Assembly (NCBI RefSeq): GCF_000827595.2
Contig: NZ_LN776183.1
Span: forward strand, 468,273 to 532,272
Length of the DNA: 64,000 nt
Direction: 5' to 3'
Origin: Necropsobacter massiliensis
Lineage (GTDB): Bacteria; Pseudomonadota; Gammaproteobacteria; Enterobacterales; Pasteurellaceae
Shown: piece by piece, positions 38,571 through 51,580 of the stretch
How the letters are laid out: each line of letters opens with the position of its first letter
How positions within the stretch are numbered: position 1 is the stretch's first letter
Program-made: the position numbers and the translations under genes
The notes under the pieces: generated by a model
What the model was told of the DNA's origin: nothing
What the model saw: the letters and a program-made list of their open reading frames with translations, nothing else
Database searches by the model: none

Positions 38571-38772
38571 AGATAGTTTATTTAGTAAGGTTTATTCTAC
38601 TCTGAGAACTTATTGCTATTAAATGAATACTTACTATATCAGACAATAATCGTTTATGGGCATAAATAGTTTCTCATAATCTATAGAAAAATAAATCAAT
38701 TGCAGATACGTAATTTATCTATTAATCAAAAATTATAATAAAACTAATATGATATTGACAATATTAAATACA
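38571..38772. other. AT-rich spacer at the right edge of the CRISPR locus
   Basis: About 200 bp with no ORF or clear signal between the tracrRNA terminator and the DMT transporter stop. It marks the return to core genes. Confidence 0.4.
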
Positions 38773-39672
38773 TCATATTTTCCTATTCTTTCTCAACGAT
38801 ACAATACAACCGATAATAACAATAATTGCGCCGATACCTTGGTAAATAGAAATCACTTCATCTAAAACCAAATAGCCGGCTATGGCGGTAGATAAAGGAA
38901 CGGTTAACTGAATAAGATTAAAAACGATGACGCCTTGTTTCTGGACAATATAAAATGCCAATAACATGCCCGTCAGCATGCCATATATACCGGCCAAAAC
39001 CAGACCAGTTAATAATCCAACACTTGCATCTCGTAAATGCTGAATTTGTCCGGTATATATCGCTAGAATTAAGAAAATCAATCCGGATATGGTGGCGGTG
39101 GAGGCGCTGATTACGATTGCATTTAGCTGTTCGGCAACTTTTTTAACAATGAGATTTTGTATCGACTGGATAACAATAGCGGCGCTCAAAAACAAAGCAC
39201 CGGTAATAAAATCATCTCCTTCGTCGGATTGATTACCATAAAGCACAAAAATTAGCGAACCTAACACGGCGAAGAAACCGCCGATATAAAAATTCGGTTG
39301 TCCCGCTTTAGTGCGTTCATCCTTAAAAAAGACCGATGCCATCACAACAGATAACGGCATGGCTAATATACCGAAAATACTGCCGGCTAATGCGGAAGTA
39401 TATTTAAGACCATTTATAAAACAATACATATTACCGGTCATAAAAACCGCCAACATCAGCAAATAGATAATGTGCTTCGGTTTTTCAATTATTTTCTTTA
39501 ATTCATGTTTATATTTAAACAGACATATTACAACAAATAAAAATCCACCGGAAAGAAACCGCACTGCATTATTATTTAACGTATCAAATTGGATACTCAT
39601 AAAACGCATAATAGGAAAACCGACTCCCATCAATAAAATATAATAAAATCTGACTAAATGTTCATTCGCCAT
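38773..39672 (-). CDS. EamA/DMT family transporter
   Basis: Inner-membrane drug/metabolite transporter of 299 residues with ten hydrophobic helices in two EamA repeats. The first half has AVRFLSGGFLFVVICLFKYK and LKYTSALAGSIFGILAMPLSVVMASVFFKDE, and the second has QLTVPLSTAIAGYLVLDEVISIYQGIGAIIVIIGCIV. The C-terminus is a short basic tail (RKNRKI). The substrate is unknown. It stands between the CRISPR locus and dapD, with lower GC than the dapD side, so it may belong to the accessory block. That is only a weak impression. Confidence 0.85.
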   Translation of the reverse strand: MANEHLVRFYYILLMGVGFPIMRFMSIQFDTLNNNAVRFLSGGFLFVVICLFKYKHELKKIIEKPKHIIYLLMLAVFMTGNMYCFINGLKYTSALAGSIFGILAMPLSVVMASVFFKDERTKAGQPNFYIGGFFAVLGSLIFVLYGNQSDEGDDFITGALFLSAAIVIQSIQNLIVKKVAEQLNAIVISASTATISGLIFLILAIYTGQIQHLRDASVGLLTGLVLAGIYGMLTGMLLAFYIVQKQGVIVFNLIQLTVPLSTAIAGYLVLDEVISIYQGIGAIIVIIGCIVSLRKNRKI

Positions 39673-39719
39673 ACAATGCCTAATAGATTAACGATTCGGT
39701 TTTTTAATTATACGGGCAA

Positions 39720-39750
39720 TAAAAAAGCCAAACCTTCAGTGATTTGGCTT
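39720..39750 (-). terminator. dapD terminator
   Basis: AAGCCAAA and TTTGGCTT form a stem that, on the - strand, ends in six T. It follows the dapD stop. Confidence 0.8.
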
Positions 39751-39766
39751 ATGTTATTAAATCTGA

Positions 39767-40594
39767 CTATTCGTCGATGGCGCGCAATAATTCATTGATG
39801 CCGACTTTACCTAAGGTTTTAGCATCCACTTTTTTCACAATAACCGCGCAATATAAACTGTATTTTCCGTCTTTCGAAGGCAAGCTGCCAGACACTCCCA
39901 CCGAACCCGCCGGTACGCGACCATAATAAATTTCGCCGGTTTCACGATCGTAGATTTTGGTGGACTGACCAATAAATACGCCCATGGAAATCACACAGCC
40001 GTCTTCTACAATTACGCCTTCAACCACTTCTGAACGCGCGCCGATAAAACAGTTATCGCCGATAATGGTCGGATTGGCCTGTAACGGTTCCAGCACACCG
40101 CCGATCCCTACGCCGCCGGACAAATGCACATTTTTACCAATCTGCGCACAAGAACCAACAGTCGCCCAAGTATCCACCATGGTGCCTTCGCCGACATAAG
40201 CGCCGATATTCACATAAGACGGCATTAATACCGCATTTTTAGCGATATATGCACCTTTACGCACGGTCGCAGACGGCACCACACGGAATCCTTCCTGCTG
40301 AAAACGGGCTTCATCATAATCTGCAAATTTCAACCGCACTTTGTCGTAATATTTGGTTTCCGCCCCGTCAATGAGCTGATTATCGCTAATCCGAAACGAC
40401 AGCAGTACCGCTTTTTTTAGCCATTGGTGGGTCACCCATTCGCCGTCGATTTTTTCCGCCACCCGGTATTTACCGCTGTCCAAACCGTCAATAACCTGCT
40501 CTACCGCTGCGCGAGTTTGCGCATCTACGGTTTTCGGCGTAATTTCAGCGCGGCGTTCAAATGCCGCTTCAATGATGTTCTGTAGCTCTGACAT
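39767..40594 (-). CDS. dapD: tetrahydrodipicolinate N-succinyltransferase
   Basis: Transfers succinyl from succinyl-CoA to tetrahydrodipicolinate in lysine and diaminopimelate synthesis. The 275-residue protein matches the usual size (274). It starts [20 protein letters not shown]. The left-handed beta-helix hexapeptide repeats run from about residue 105 to 235 ([51 protein letters not shown]). The conserved C-terminus has [13 protein letters not shown]. It is a single gene, with an AT-rich divergent region toward dctP. Confidence 0.96.
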   Translation of the reverse strand: MSELQNIIEAAFERRAEITPKTVDAQTRAAVEQVIDGLDSGKYRVAEKIDGEWVTHQWLKKAVLLSFRISDNQLIDGAETKYYDKVRLKFADYDEARFQQEGFRVVPSATVRKGAYIAKNAVLMPSYVNIGAYVGEGTMVDTWATVGSCAQIGKNVHLSGGVGIGGVLEPLQANPTIIGDNCFIGARSEVVEGVIVEDGCVISMGVFIGQSTKIYDRETGEIYYGRVPAGSVGVSGSLPSKDGKYSLYCAVIVKKVDAKTLGKVGINELLRAIDE

Positions 40595-40716
40595 AGTTGT
40601 TTCCTATAAATTATATAAAAAAGAGTTTATTTTTATCATATTTCTATTGAAAACTCACTCTTTTATTTCGGCATCTCCGGTCAGAGGGAATTAAATTTTT
40701 TGAGATCTTTGTCAAA

Positions 40717-40732
40717 ATTTTGTTAACAAAAT
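40717..40732. promoter_or_regulatory. 16-bp palindrome upstream of dctP
   Basis: ATTTTGTTAACAAAAT is a perfect palindrome 78 bp before the dctP start. It looks like an operator, but no known regulator consensus was matched. Confidence 0.45.
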
Positions 40733-40779
40733 GTTTACTTTTGTAAAAAACAAGGCAAATTAGCTGACGAATCTTCTGA

Positions 40780-41808
<1,029 letters not shown>

Positions 41809-41830
41809 CGACGTTATCGCCTATCATGAA

Positions 41831-41858
41831 AATGCGGCAATTTAATGCCGCACTTTTA
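41831..41858 (+). terminator. hairpin between dctP and dctQ
   Basis: TGCGGCA-ATTTAA-TGCCGCA followed by CTTTT. Such an attenuator would make the binding protein more abundant than the membrane subunits, a usual TRAP pattern. Confidence 0.7.
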
Positions 41859-41883
41859 TCATCTATTGCAGCAGGAGTAAAAA

Positions 41884-42510
41884 ATGGCTTCTCTAAAGTG
41901 GTTGTGGGAGCGTTTTGAGGAATGTTTTATCGCAATTTTATTAATGGTGATGACATTAGTGACATTTTTTTATGTCATCTTCAACAATCTTTATAATGTG
42001 TTTTTTGATCTGGCTGACCGTTTCCCCGTGACCGCGCCATTTACCGAACCGGTCGGAGAATTGATTATGCTGACGGCTCAGGAAATGACTTGGAGTATCG
42101 CGGTAACCAAAGTCTGTTTCGGCTGGCTGATTTTTTTCGGTGCGTCTTACGGCGTTCGTACCGCAGGTCATATCGGTGTTGATATTCTGGTTAAACATTT
42201 ATCCCGTTCAAGTCAGAAAACGGTCAGTATTATCGCCGGATTGTGTTGTTTGACTTATGGTATTTTAATCAGCGCGGCAAGCTACCAATGGATTCACGCT
42301 ATGTATCTGACCGGCGTGGGCGCCGATGATTTACATCACTTCAACATTCAGCTGTGGCAAACAGGCTTAATTATGCCACTTGGCTTTGCACTAATCGCAA
42401 TCCGTTTTATTGAAATTCTGATCCGTATTTTACGCGGCAAACAACGCAATTTGGGGCTTGCCGATGAAAGCGAAGACGCGCTGAAGCTAACCCGCAAGGA
42501 GGCGAAATGA
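41884..42510 (+). CDS. dctQ: TRAP transporter small permease, DctQ type
   Basis: Small four-helix membrane subunit of the TRAP transporter. The 208-residue protein has the usual segment WSIAVTKVCFGWLIFFGASYGVRTAGHIGVD, where the GVR..GHIGVD motif is the family mark. A long first loop (NVFFDLADRFPVTAPFTEPVGEL) lies between helices 1 and 2. The C-terminus is acidic (LADESEDALKLTRKEAK). It overlaps dctM by 4 bp (ATGA). The start follows GCAGGAGTAAAAA. Confidence 0.9.
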   Translation: MASLKWLWERFEECFIAILLMVMTLVTFFYVIFNNLYNVFFDLADRFPVTAPFTEPVGELIMLTAQEMTWSIAVTKVCFGWLIFFGASYGVRTAGHIGVDILVKHLSRSSQKTVSIIAGLCCLTYGILISAASYQWIHAMYLTGVGADDLHHFNIQLWQTGLIMPLGFALIAIRFIEILIRILRGKQRNLGLADESEDALKLTRKEAK

Positions 42511-43790
42511 CAATTCTGGTATTATTTCTGCTGTTATTTGTCTTTATGTTTATCGGCGTTCCAATCGCCGTATCGCTGGGATTATCCGGCGCAGTAACCA
42601 TTCTGTTTTTCAGTCAGGATTCGCTCAGCTCACTGGCGATTAAGTTGTTTGAAACATCGGAACATTATACCCTGTTAGCCATTCCGTTCTTTTTACTTGC
42701 CGGCGCATTCATGACCACCGGTGGCGTCGCCAAACGACTGATTGATTTTGCCAATGCCACGGTCGGACATATTCGCGGCGGTCTAGCGATTGCCGCCGTC
42801 ATGTCCTGTATGCTGTTCGCCGCACTTTCAGGTTCAAGCCCTGCCACCGTCGCGGCGGTAGGTTCTATCGCCATCGCCGGTATGGTACGTTCCGGTTATC
42901 CGGTCGGCTTCGGTACCGGTATTATCTGTAATGCAGGAACCTTAGGGATCTTAATCCCGCCCTCCGTTGTCATGGTGGTTTATGCCGCGGCAACGGAAAC
43001 GTCGGTCGGACGTTTATTTATGGCAGGTGTTATACCGGGTACATTGCTCGGCATAGTGTTAATGCTGGCAATTTATCTTGTTGCGCGGGTTAAAAAACTA
43101 CCAGCACAGCCCAGAGCCAGTGTGCGTCAATGGTGCAGCGCTGCGCGCAAAGCGAGCTGGGGTCTGCTGTTGATGGTAATCATCCTTGGTGGGATTTATA
43201 GCGGTATCTTTACCCCGACGGAAGCGGCAGCCGTCGCTGCGGTGTATTCGTTTTTCGTTGCGGTATTTATTTATAAAGACGTCAGACTACGCGATTGCCC
43301 GAAAGTATTGCTGGAATCCGCCAAACTCAGCATCATGCTGATGTTTATCATCGCCAACGCAATGTTGTTCGCCCATGTATTAACCACCGAACAAATTCCG
43401 CAACTGATCACAGAACATGTTATTGAATGGGATTTACAGCCATGGACGTTCCTCATCGTAGTGAATATTATCCTGCTGATCGCTGGAGCATTTATGGAAC
43501 CCTCGGCAATTATTCTGATTCTTGCTCCGATTCTGTTTCCGATCGCAATCCAGCTGGGAATTGATCCGATTCATTTAGGCATCATCATGGTGGTAAACAT
43601 GGAAATCGGGCTGATTACCCCGCCAATCGGACTTAATTTATTTGTAGCGTCTGCCGTATCAAAAATGCCATTAACCGATGTGGTGCGCGCGGCGATGCCG
43701 TGGCTGCTTATTCTACTGAGTTTCTTATTGGCAATTACCTATATTCCGGCGATTTCACTGGCGCTACCGAACTGGATCGGCATTAACTAA
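42507..43790 (+). CDS. dctM: TRAP transporter large permease, DctM type
   Basis: Main 12-helix transport subunit, with sodium-driven uptake in the characterised family. The 427-residue protein starts MTILVLFLLLFVFMFIGVPIAVSLGLSG. It shows AALSGSSPATVAAVGSIAIAGM, NAGTLGILIPPSVVMVVYA, and GLITPPIGLNLFVASAV, the classical TRAP large-subunit motifs. It overlaps dctQ by 4 bp, so the two are translationally coupled. A hairpin lies 31 bp past the stop. Confidence 0.93.
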   Translation: MTILVLFLLLFVFMFIGVPIAVSLGLSGAVTILFFSQDSLSSLAIKLFETSEHYTLLAIPFFLLAGAFMTTGGVAKRLIDFANATVGHIRGGLAIAAVMSCMLFAALSGSSPATVAAVGSIAIAGMVRSGYPVGFGTGIICNAGTLGILIPPSVVMVVYAAATETSVGRLFMAGVIPGTLLGIVLMLAIYLVARVKKLPAQPRASVRQWCSAARKASWGLLLMVIILGGIYSGIFTPTEAAAVAAVYSFFVAVFIYKDVRLRDCPKVLLESAKLSIMLMFIIANAMLFAHVLTTEQIPQLITEHVIEWDLQPWTFLIVVNIILLIAGAFMEPSAIILILAPILFPIAIQLGIDPIHLGIIMVVNMEIGLITPPIGLNLFVASAVSKMPLTDVVRAAMPWLLILLSFLLAITYIPAISLALPNWIGIN

Positions 43791-43820
43791 TGCCGCCGCG
43801 GGCATCCGTATTCCGCCGAT

Positions 43821-43862
43821 AAAAAACCGCCGTCTCGAACAACATGAAACGGCGGGTTTTCA
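43821..43862 (+). terminator. bidirectional terminator between dctM and cysB
   Basis: CCGCCGT and ACGGCGG stem flanked by six A on one side and four T on the other. It serves the two converging genes dctM and cysB. Confidence 0.75.
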
Positions 43863-43878
43863 TTTAATAGGTTGCATG

Positions 43879-45889
<2,011 letters not shown>

Positions 45890-45941
45890 AATTCCTCTTT
45901 GTCGCTTTCCCAAGCGTCTTGTTAAATAATCGGCGCAGCAC

Positions 45942-46565
45942 TCAGATGAACGGAGTTACCGAGCCGCTGCCTTCACGAATAATCACCGGTGTATCTTCGG
46001 TCAAATCAACTACGGTGGTCGGTTTTTGCCCCAAATAGCCGCCGTGGATAATCAGATCTACTTGATGTTCCAGATGCTCACGGATCTCTTCCGGATCCGA
46101 TTGGGTGAGATGTTCTTCACCCGGCAGCATCAGTGAGCAGGATAAAATCGGTTCGCCTAACGCTTTCAATAAATCCAGCGCAATCTGATTGTCCGGCACG
46201 CGGATACCAATGGTTTTGCGTTTGGAGGTCATTAACCGACGCGGTAATTCTTTGGTGGCGGTGAGAATAAAGGTATAACGCCCCGGCGTATTGTTTTTAA
46301 TTAAACGATAGGCGCTGTTGGTTACCACGGAATAATTCGACAGCTCAGATAAATCGCTGCACACCAGCGTAAAGTTATGATTTTCCGGCAACTGTCGGAT
46401 ATGCACAATGCGATCCATAGCGTGTTTATCGCCCAGCATACAGCCTAGCGCATAGCCGGAATCCGTCGGATAAACGATTACGCCACCGCGACGTAAAATA
46501 TCCACCGCCTGATTAATCAAGCGGGGCTGCGGATTTTCTGGGTGAACATAAAAAAACTGACTCAT
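45942..46565 (-). CDS. yciO: YciO family protein (Sua5/YciO/YrdC domain)
   Basis: A 207-residue single-domain protein related to TsaC, the threonylcarbamoyl-AMP synthase. It has [22 protein letters not shown] (true text AVDILRRGG), the ATP and threonine loop, and [12 protein letters not shown]. The YciO branch differs from TsaC, and its role in t6A synthesis is not settled. It lies upstream of rluB on the - strand, with a 52-bp gap, and is likely in the same transcript. Confidence 0.85.
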   Translation of the reverse strand: MSQFFYVHPENPQPRLINQAVDILRRGGVIVYPTDSGYALGCMLGDKHAMDRIVHIRQLPENHNFTLVCSDLSELSNYSVVTNSAYRLIKNNTPGRYTFILTATKELPRRLMTSKRKTIGIRVPDNQIALDLLKALGEPILSCSLMLPGEEHLTQSDPEEIREHLEHQVDLIIHGGYLGQKPTTVVDLTEDTPVIIREGSGSVTPFI

Positions 46566-46666
46566 ACGACTGTCCTTCCTCTAAACTGGCGCAATTATAC
46601 ACAAAGCCAAGGGATTATATAATGGTTTTATTACAATAAATCATGCCCGGCGCCTTCAATTAACCG

Positions 46667-47512
46667 TTATTCCAACTGCGCCAAGCCGAATTGATACAGT
46701 GCATTTTTCTTATATCCGTAAATCTCCGCTACAATTGCCGCTGCCTTTTTTAGCGGCAACTCACGGGCGATTAACCTCAGGGCTTTGACCGCCTGAGGGG
46801 AAAATTCGGCGTCTGATACTTTTGGTTTACCTTCGACGATTAACACCATTTCGCCTTTAGTGCGATTCGGATCTTCCGCCAGCCAGTGCCGCAGCGACGC
46901 AAGCGTATCGCCATAAATGGTTTCCCAGCTTTTCGTGATTTCTCGCGCCAGCACCACATAACGCGTCGCGCCGAACAAGATTTCCATATCCGCCAGACAA
47001 TCTGTAATCCGATGGGTAGACTCATAAAAAATCAGCGTGCGTTCCTCATCGACAAGGGCTTCCAGCTTATCCCGCCGCCCTTTGCTTTTTGCGGGCAGAA
47101 ATCCCTCAAAACAGAAACGATCAGATGCGATGCCCGATGCGCACAGCGCGGTAATCGCTGCACATGCCCCCGGCAGCGGCACCACTTGAATACCGGCTTG
47201 GCGACATTGTCTGACCAGATGAAAACCCGGATCGCTGATTAACGGTGTGCCGGCATCAGAAACTAATGCGATATGCGCCCCTTGTCGTAATTTTTCCACC
47301 AATTGCGCCGCTTTTTGCTGTTCGTTATGATCGTGTAAGGCAAAAAACGGCTTTTTAATACCGTAATGCGCCAGCAGCAATCCGCTATGGCGGGTATCTT
47401 CGGCGGCGATTAAATCCACTTGGGCAAACACATCCAGCGCACGCTGGCTAATATCGCGCAAATTACCAATCGGTGTGGCGACAATATATAGGATTCCGGC
47501 TAAATTATTCAT
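46667..47512 (-). CDS. rsmI: 16S rRNA (cytidine1402-2'-O)-methyltransferase
   Basis: 2'-O-methylates C1402 in the ribosomal decoding centre. The 281-residue protein shows [35 protein letters not shown], the SAM-binding loop [15 protein letters not shown] and FYESTHRI: all RsmI signatures of the tetrapyrrole-methylase fold. It is divergent from lpoA across 77 bp, the arrangement found in most gammaproteobacteria. Confidence 0.95.
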   Translation of the reverse strand: MNNLAGILYIVATPIGNLRDISQRALDVFAQVDLIAAEDTRHSGLLLAHYGIKKPFFALHDHNEQQKAAQLVEKLRQGAHIALVSDAGTPLISDPGFHLVRQCRQAGIQVVPLPGACAAITALCASGIASDRFCFEGFLPAKSKGRRDKLEALVDEERTLIFYESTHRITDCLADMEILFGATRYVVLAREITKSWETIYGDTLASLRHWLAEDPNRTKGEMVLIVEGKPKVSDAEFSPQAVKALRLIARELPLKKAAAIVAEIYGYKKNALYQFGLAQLE

Positions 47513-47589
47513 TTTTTAACTTCTTTTATTTGCTTTTAATTATTCAGATAAGTAAGATCCGTACAGATTGTTTGAACAACGGAGTAATT

Positions 47590-49314
47590 ATGACTATTCT
47601 ATTACAACGCATTAATTTTAAAAATCAATTAATGCCTTTTTTATTCGCCCTCTTGCTCGCAGGCTGTACCACTTTATTCGGCAGCAGCTTCACCGGCGTG
47701 TTGAAAAACGATGCCAATGCCAATTCCGACTTTTATATGAATAAAATCGAGCAAACCAATGATAATGAAGATAAACAGACTTATAAACTGTTAGCCGCCC
47801 GGGTTCTGGTCACGGAAAACAAAATTCCGCAAGCCCAAGCGCTGTTAGCCGAGCTGAAAGATCTAAACGATGAGCAACTGCTGGACAAATCCATTATTGA
47901 TGCCAATATCGCGGCAATCAAAGGCAAAAATAAAAGCGCCCAAACCCAATTAACCGCCATTAATCTGGCACTATTGAGCCCGTCCCAAAAATCCCGTTAT
48001 TATGAAGTGGTGGCTCGCATCGCCGAAAACCGCAATGATCCGATTGATGCCGTTAAAGCACGGATTCAAATTGACAGTTACTTAACCGATACACAAAGAA
48101 AACAGGCAAATAACGACCGCACTTGGGCGTTGTTGCGTAGTACCAATAAAGGCGTAATCAATAATACCGCGGCAGAAGGTAATGCGGCATTAGGCGGCTG
48201 GCTGGCACTGGCAAAAGCCTATAATGATAATCTAAATCAACCAGCACAACTCAGTCAGGCACTGCAAAACTGGAAAAACAGCTACCCTAACCATACGGCC
48301 GCTTATTTGTTCCCGACGGAATTACAGGGGCTGTTTAATTTCCAGCAAACCAGCTTGAATCAAATCGCTTTATTACTACCGTTAAGTGGTGATGCGCAAT
48401 TGATCGGCAATACCATTAAGCAAGGCTTTGATCATGCCCGTGGCAACTCCGCCGTTCAAGTGCAGGTGTTTGATACCATTGCCACACCGATTGACAGTAT
48501 TCTGGCGCAAGTCAAACAGCAAGGCATCAATACCGTTGTCGGTCCGCTACTGAAACAAAATGTCGACGCCGTCTTAAATAATCCGTCCGCGGTTCAGGGC
48601 TTAAGCGTGCTGTCACTGAATTCCACCGCCAATGCCCGAGCTATCGGTCAGCTGTGCTATTACGGTCTGGCACCGGAAGACGAAGCGGAATCCGCTGCCA
48701 ATAGAGTTTGGAACGACGGAATCCGCAATCCATTGGTTATCGTACCGCAAAGCGATTTGGGACAGCGCACCGCCTCTGCCTTTAATGTGCGCTGGCAACA
48801 ACTTGCCGCAACCGATGCGAATATCAAATTCTACAATAAAGCCGACGATATTAGCTTTGCGCTGCAATCCGGTTTAAGCGAAAACGCGCAAGGTCTGTAT
48901 ATTGTTGCGACCAGCGAACAATTAAGCGAGATTAAAACCGTAATTGACAATTCCGGCAGCCATCTGAAACTGTATGCGAGTTCACGTAGTAACTCCTCCA
49001 ATAACGGTCCGGAATACCGTTTGCTGATGAACGGGTTGCAGTTTAGCGATATTCCGTTCTTTAAAGACACCGAGTCCGAACAATATAAACAGGTGGAAGC
49101 GTTAACCAACGGCGATTACTCATTGATGCGCTTGTATGCCATGGGTTCCGATGCTTGGCTTTTGATCAACCAGTTTAATGAACTGCGCCAGGTGCCAGGC
49201 TTTAGCGTCACCGGCTTAACCGGTATTTTGAGTGCCGGTCCGAATTGTAATGTCGAACGTGATATGACATGGTTCCAATACCAAAACGGCGGCATCACGG
49301 TACTCAGCAATTAA
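47590..49314 (+). CDS. lpoA: penicillin-binding protein activator LpoA
   Basis: Outer-membrane lipoprotein that reaches through the periplasm to stimulate PBP1A. The start at 47590 follows GGAGTAATT, and the lipobox LLLAGC places the lipidated Cys at residue 26. The N-terminal TPR-like domain (residues about 40-250) is followed by the PBP-like domain beginning [24 protein letters not shown]. Length is 574 residues, close to the H. influenzae protein. A longer open frame begins at 47473, but it lacks a ribosome-binding site and would put the signal sequence inside. Confidence 0.94.
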   Translation: MTILLQRINFKNQLMPFLFALLLAGCTTLFGSSFTGVLKNDANANSDFYMNKIEQTNDNEDKQTYKLLAARVLVTENKIPQAQALLAELKDLNDEQLLDKSIIDANIAAIKGKNKSAQTQLTAINLALLSPSQKSRYYEVVARIAENRNDPIDAVKARIQIDSYLTDTQRKQANNDRTWALLRSTNKGVINNTAAEGNAALGGWLALAKAYNDNLNQPAQLSQALQNWKNSYPNHTAAYLFPTELQGLFNFQQTSLNQIALLLPLSGDAQLIGNTIKQGFDHARGNSAVQVQVFDTIATPIDSILAQVKQQGINTVVGPLLKQNVDAVLNNPSAVQGLSVLSLNSTANARAIGQLCYYGLAPEDEAESAANRVWNDGIRNPLVIVPQSDLGQRTASAFNVRWQQLAATDANIKFYNKADDISFALQSGLSENAQGLYIVATSEQLSEIKTVIDNSGSHLKLYASSRSNSSNNGPEYRLLMNGLQFSDIPFFKDTESEQYKQVEALTNGDYSLMRLYAMGSDAWLLINQFNELRQVPGFSVTGLTGILSAGPNCNVERDMTWFQYQNGGITVLSN

Positions 49315-49315
49315 G

Positions 49316-49675
49316 ATGTTTGCTTCCACACGTCAACAAGGGGCGGGCTTTGAACGACAGGCCCGCCTTTTCTTAGAATCCAAAGGGCTGCGATTTATCG
49401 CTGCCAATCAATATTTTAAATGCGGTGAACTGGATCTGGTGATGTGCGAGGGAACGACCATCGTCTTTGTGGAAGTGCGCCAGCGCAAAAACGATCTTTT
49501 CGGTTCCGCCGTTGACAGCGTAGATTGGACTAAACAACAAAAATGGTTGGATGCGGCGAATCTTTGGCTGGCGCAGCGGGATTGCAGTCTGGAAGATACA
49601 GATTGCCGTTTTGATCTGGTCGCTTTCGGAAAAACCCTTGACGATATCGAATGGATTCCCAATTTCTTAGAATAA
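49316..49675 (+). CDS. yraN: UPF0102 family protein YraN
   Basis: A 119-residue protein with a nuclease-like fold but no settled function. It has [28 protein letters not shown], then [11 protein letters not shown]. These motifs resemble the PD-(D/E)XK set, with the Glu and Asp in GELDLVM and the Glu of VEVR. It starts 1 bp after the lpoA stop and is followed directly by diaA, as in E. coli. Confidence 0.9.
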   Translation: MFASTRQQGAGFERQARLFLESKGLRFIAANQYFKCGELDLVMCEGTTIVFVEVRQRKNDLFGSAVDSVDWTKQQKWLDAANLWLAQRDCSLEDTDCRFDLVAFGKTLDDIEWIPNFLE

Positions 49676-49680
49676 GCATT

Positions 49681-50265
49681 ATGTTAGATAAAATTAAAGA
49701 CCTCTATAGCGAAAGTATTCAAACCCATATTTCGGCGTCTAAACTGCTGCCGGACGCCATTGTGCAGGCAGTACAAACCATGGTGAGCTGTCTGTTGCGC
49801 GGAAATAAGATTATTGTCTGTGGTCATGGACGCTCTTATGCCAATGCGCAGTTTCTAGTCGCTAATTTACTTAACCGCTATGAGCTGGAACGACCGAGCT
49901 TTCCTTCCGTACTGCTGAGTTTGGATAATGCTATCGGTTCGGCAATTATTTCTGACAGCACTCCAAACGGTTTATATCAACGGCAATTTAACGCAATTGC
50001 ACAACAGGGCGATATTTTGGTGGTCTTTTCGCCTTTCGGTAACGAAGAAACGATTCTAGATACAATTAATTGCGCACTAAATAAAGAAATCAATGTCATA
50101 GTATTGACCGGTGCACGAAATGATCATATTCAAGGATTTTTAACTGAACATGATCTGGAAATCGCCGCACCTGCGGTAAAAGAAAGCCGGATTCTGGAGC
50201 ATCATTTATTTATTGTCAATGTGATTTGCGAACTGATTGATCACACATTATTCTCTCATGGGTAG
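49681..50265 (+). CDS. diaA: DnaA initiator-associating protein DiaA
   Basis: SIS-domain protein that helps DnaA assemble at the origin in E. coli. The 194-residue protein starts MLDKIKDLYSESIQTHISASKLLPD. It has the SIS phosphosugar-binding fold (GNKIIVCGHGRSYANAQFLVANLLNRYELERPSFP and GDILVVFSPFGNEETI). A tail with the DnaA-interaction surface ends EHHLFIVNVICELIDHTLFS. I start at 49681, since the frame from 49651 overlaps yraN. The related phosphoheptose isomerase GmhA is an alternative by fold, but context and sequence favour DiaA. Confidence 0.9.
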   Translation: MLDKIKDLYSESIQTHISASKLLPDAIVQAVQTMVSCLLRGNKIIVCGHGRSYANAQFLVANLLNRYELERPSFPSVLLSLDNAIGSAIISDSTPNGLYQRQFNAIAQQGDILVVFSPFGNEETILDTINCALNKEINVIVLTGARNDHIQGFLTEHDLEIAAPAVKESRILEHHLFIVNVICELIDHTLFSHG

Positions 50266-50310
50266 TGGAATGAATCTAAATCCAATTCAGTAACACAAAG
50301 GAGCTTAACG

Positions 50311-50895
50311 ATGAAAATTCATAACCTTAAGAAATTAGCCGTTATTTTAGGCAGTGCAATATTACTACAAGGCTGTATTGCGGCAGGCGTAGCCGGAACG
50401 GCGGCGGTTGCAACAAAAGTCGGAACGGATCCAAGAACAATCGGCACACAGGTGGACGATGAAACGCTGGAAGAAAAAGTCTTATCGGCAATTAAAAAAG
50501 ATGAACAGATTAAAACAGAGGCGCGTGTCAGCGTCGTGTCTTACAGCGGACGTATTTTATTGATCGGGCAAGTACCGAATGAAAGCCTGCAAGAGATTGC
50601 CACCAATCTGGCGAAAGGCGTCGAAAATGTCAATGAAGTCTATAATGAAATCCGTGTCGGTCAGCCAATTTCTGTCGGACAAATCAGTAAAGACAGCTGG
50701 ATCACCACCCAAATCAAATCCAAAATGCTGGTTAACGCCGCAGTGAAAACCAGTGACGTAAAAGTCATTACCGAAAACGGCGAAGTCTTTTTAATGGGCA
50801 ATCTGACTCATGATCAAGCGAATGCAGCGGCCGAAGTCGCGCGCAACGTCTCCGGCGTAAGCAAAGTCGTTAAAGTTTTCAAATATTTAAATTAA
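50311..50895 (+). CDS. dolP: BON-domain lipoprotein DolP
   Basis: Outer-membrane lipoprotein (formerly YraP) that supports envelope integrity and BAM function. The lipobox is ILLQGC with Cys22. Two BON domains follow, at about residues 50-115 (DDETLEEKVLSAIKKDEQIK) and 125-192 (DSWITTQIKSKMLVNAAVKTSDVKVITENGEVFLMG). The start follows AAAGGAGCTTAACG. The protein is 194 residues (191 in E. coli). A strong terminator follows. Confidence 0.94.
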   Translation: MKIHNLKKLAVILGSAILLQGCIAAGVAGTAAVATKVGTDPRTIGTQVDDETLEEKVLSAIKKDEQIKTEARVSVVSYSGRILLIGQVPNESLQEIATNLAKGVENVNEVYNEIRVGQPISVGQISKDSWITTQIKSKMLVNAAVKTSDVKVITENGEVFLMGNLTHDQANAAAEVARNVSGVSKVVKVFKYLN

Positions 50896-50905
50896 TTCTC
50901 TGACT

Positions 50906-50930
50906 AAAAGCAGCGCACAACGCTGCTTTT
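50906..50930 (+). terminator. dolP terminator
   Basis: AAAAGCAGCG-CACAA-CGCTGCTTTT, which can work in both directions between dolP and sixA. Confidence 0.85.
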
Positions 50931-50945
50931 GCTATTTACGCGACA

Positions 50946-51410
50946 TTATTCGGGGTATTTAATTTCTGATAAGGTGCCGGCATGTTCGCCGTCCCATTCA
51001 AGACAAACCATCGTTGCCGGATAAAAGCTGACTCGGCTTTTTGGACATAGCTGCGCCACAATTTCGCCCACCAACGGTAAATGGGAAACCAACAACACGG
51101 ATTGGCTTCCCGCGCGAGCAAGCACGGCAAGGTAGTCCGCCACGGTTGCCGCATCACCATAAGGGGTAATGCCTTCCCAAATTTCCTGTTTTGCCGTCAA
51201 CTGCCGCGCAAAGGCTAAATCAAGCTGCGCCAGTGTTTCCTGGGCCCGCACATAAGGGCTGACCAACACATTATCCGGCTCGAGCAAGATAGATTTCAGC
51301 CAGCGCCCCTGCGCATTCGCCTGCGCTTTTCCTCTTGCGGTTAAACGACGTGCCTGATCGGATTTTGCTATCGTTTCAGCTTCGCCATGACGCATCACAA
51401 TTATTTTCAT
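50946..51410 (-). CDS. sixA: phosphohistidine phosphatase SixA
   Basis: Removes phosphate from histidine in phosphotransfer proteins; in E. coli it acts on the nitrogen PTS. The 154-residue protein has the histidine-phosphatase signature MRHGEAE near the N-terminus (His8) and a second active His in LLVSHLPLVGEIV. It follows glmM on the - strand, as in other Pasteurellaceae. The gap of 170 bp contains a possible terminator, so it may have its own promoter. Confidence 0.92.
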   Translation of the reverse strand: MKIIVMRHGEAETIAKSDQARRLTARGKAQANAQGRWLKSILLEPDNVLVSPYVRAQETLAQLDLAFARQLTAKQEIWEGITPYGDAATVADYLAVLARAGSQSVLLVSHLPLVGEIVAQLCPKSRVSFYPATMVCLEWDGEHAGTLSEIKYPE

Positions 51411-51494
51411 AAATCCTTTTCTCCGCGCATTAATCCCTGCGCTTATTATGTTGAATCCTTATAGCAAGGCAAACAATCACCACCTCAAAATATA

Positions 51495-51524
51495 ATAGGC
51501 GGAGATTCAACACCGCCCGCCTAT
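51495..51524 (-). terminator. possible glmM terminator
   Basis: ATAGGCGG and CCGCCTAT form a stem with a 14-nt loop. The T-run beyond it (TATATTTT on the - strand) is weak. Confidence 0.4.
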
Positions 51525-51580
51525 ATCGTCTTATTCACCAACAGACACCGGACTGCGCCGGATCCGTTAATCACAACGCA

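Noticed and set aside
31560..38700. Similar short AT-rich sequences on both sides of the CRISPR locus (for example TCATAATCTAT near 31705 and near 38675), as if flanking repeats of an inserted element
   Set aside because: Only short, broken matches in AT-rich DNA. No continuous direct repeat could be aligned.
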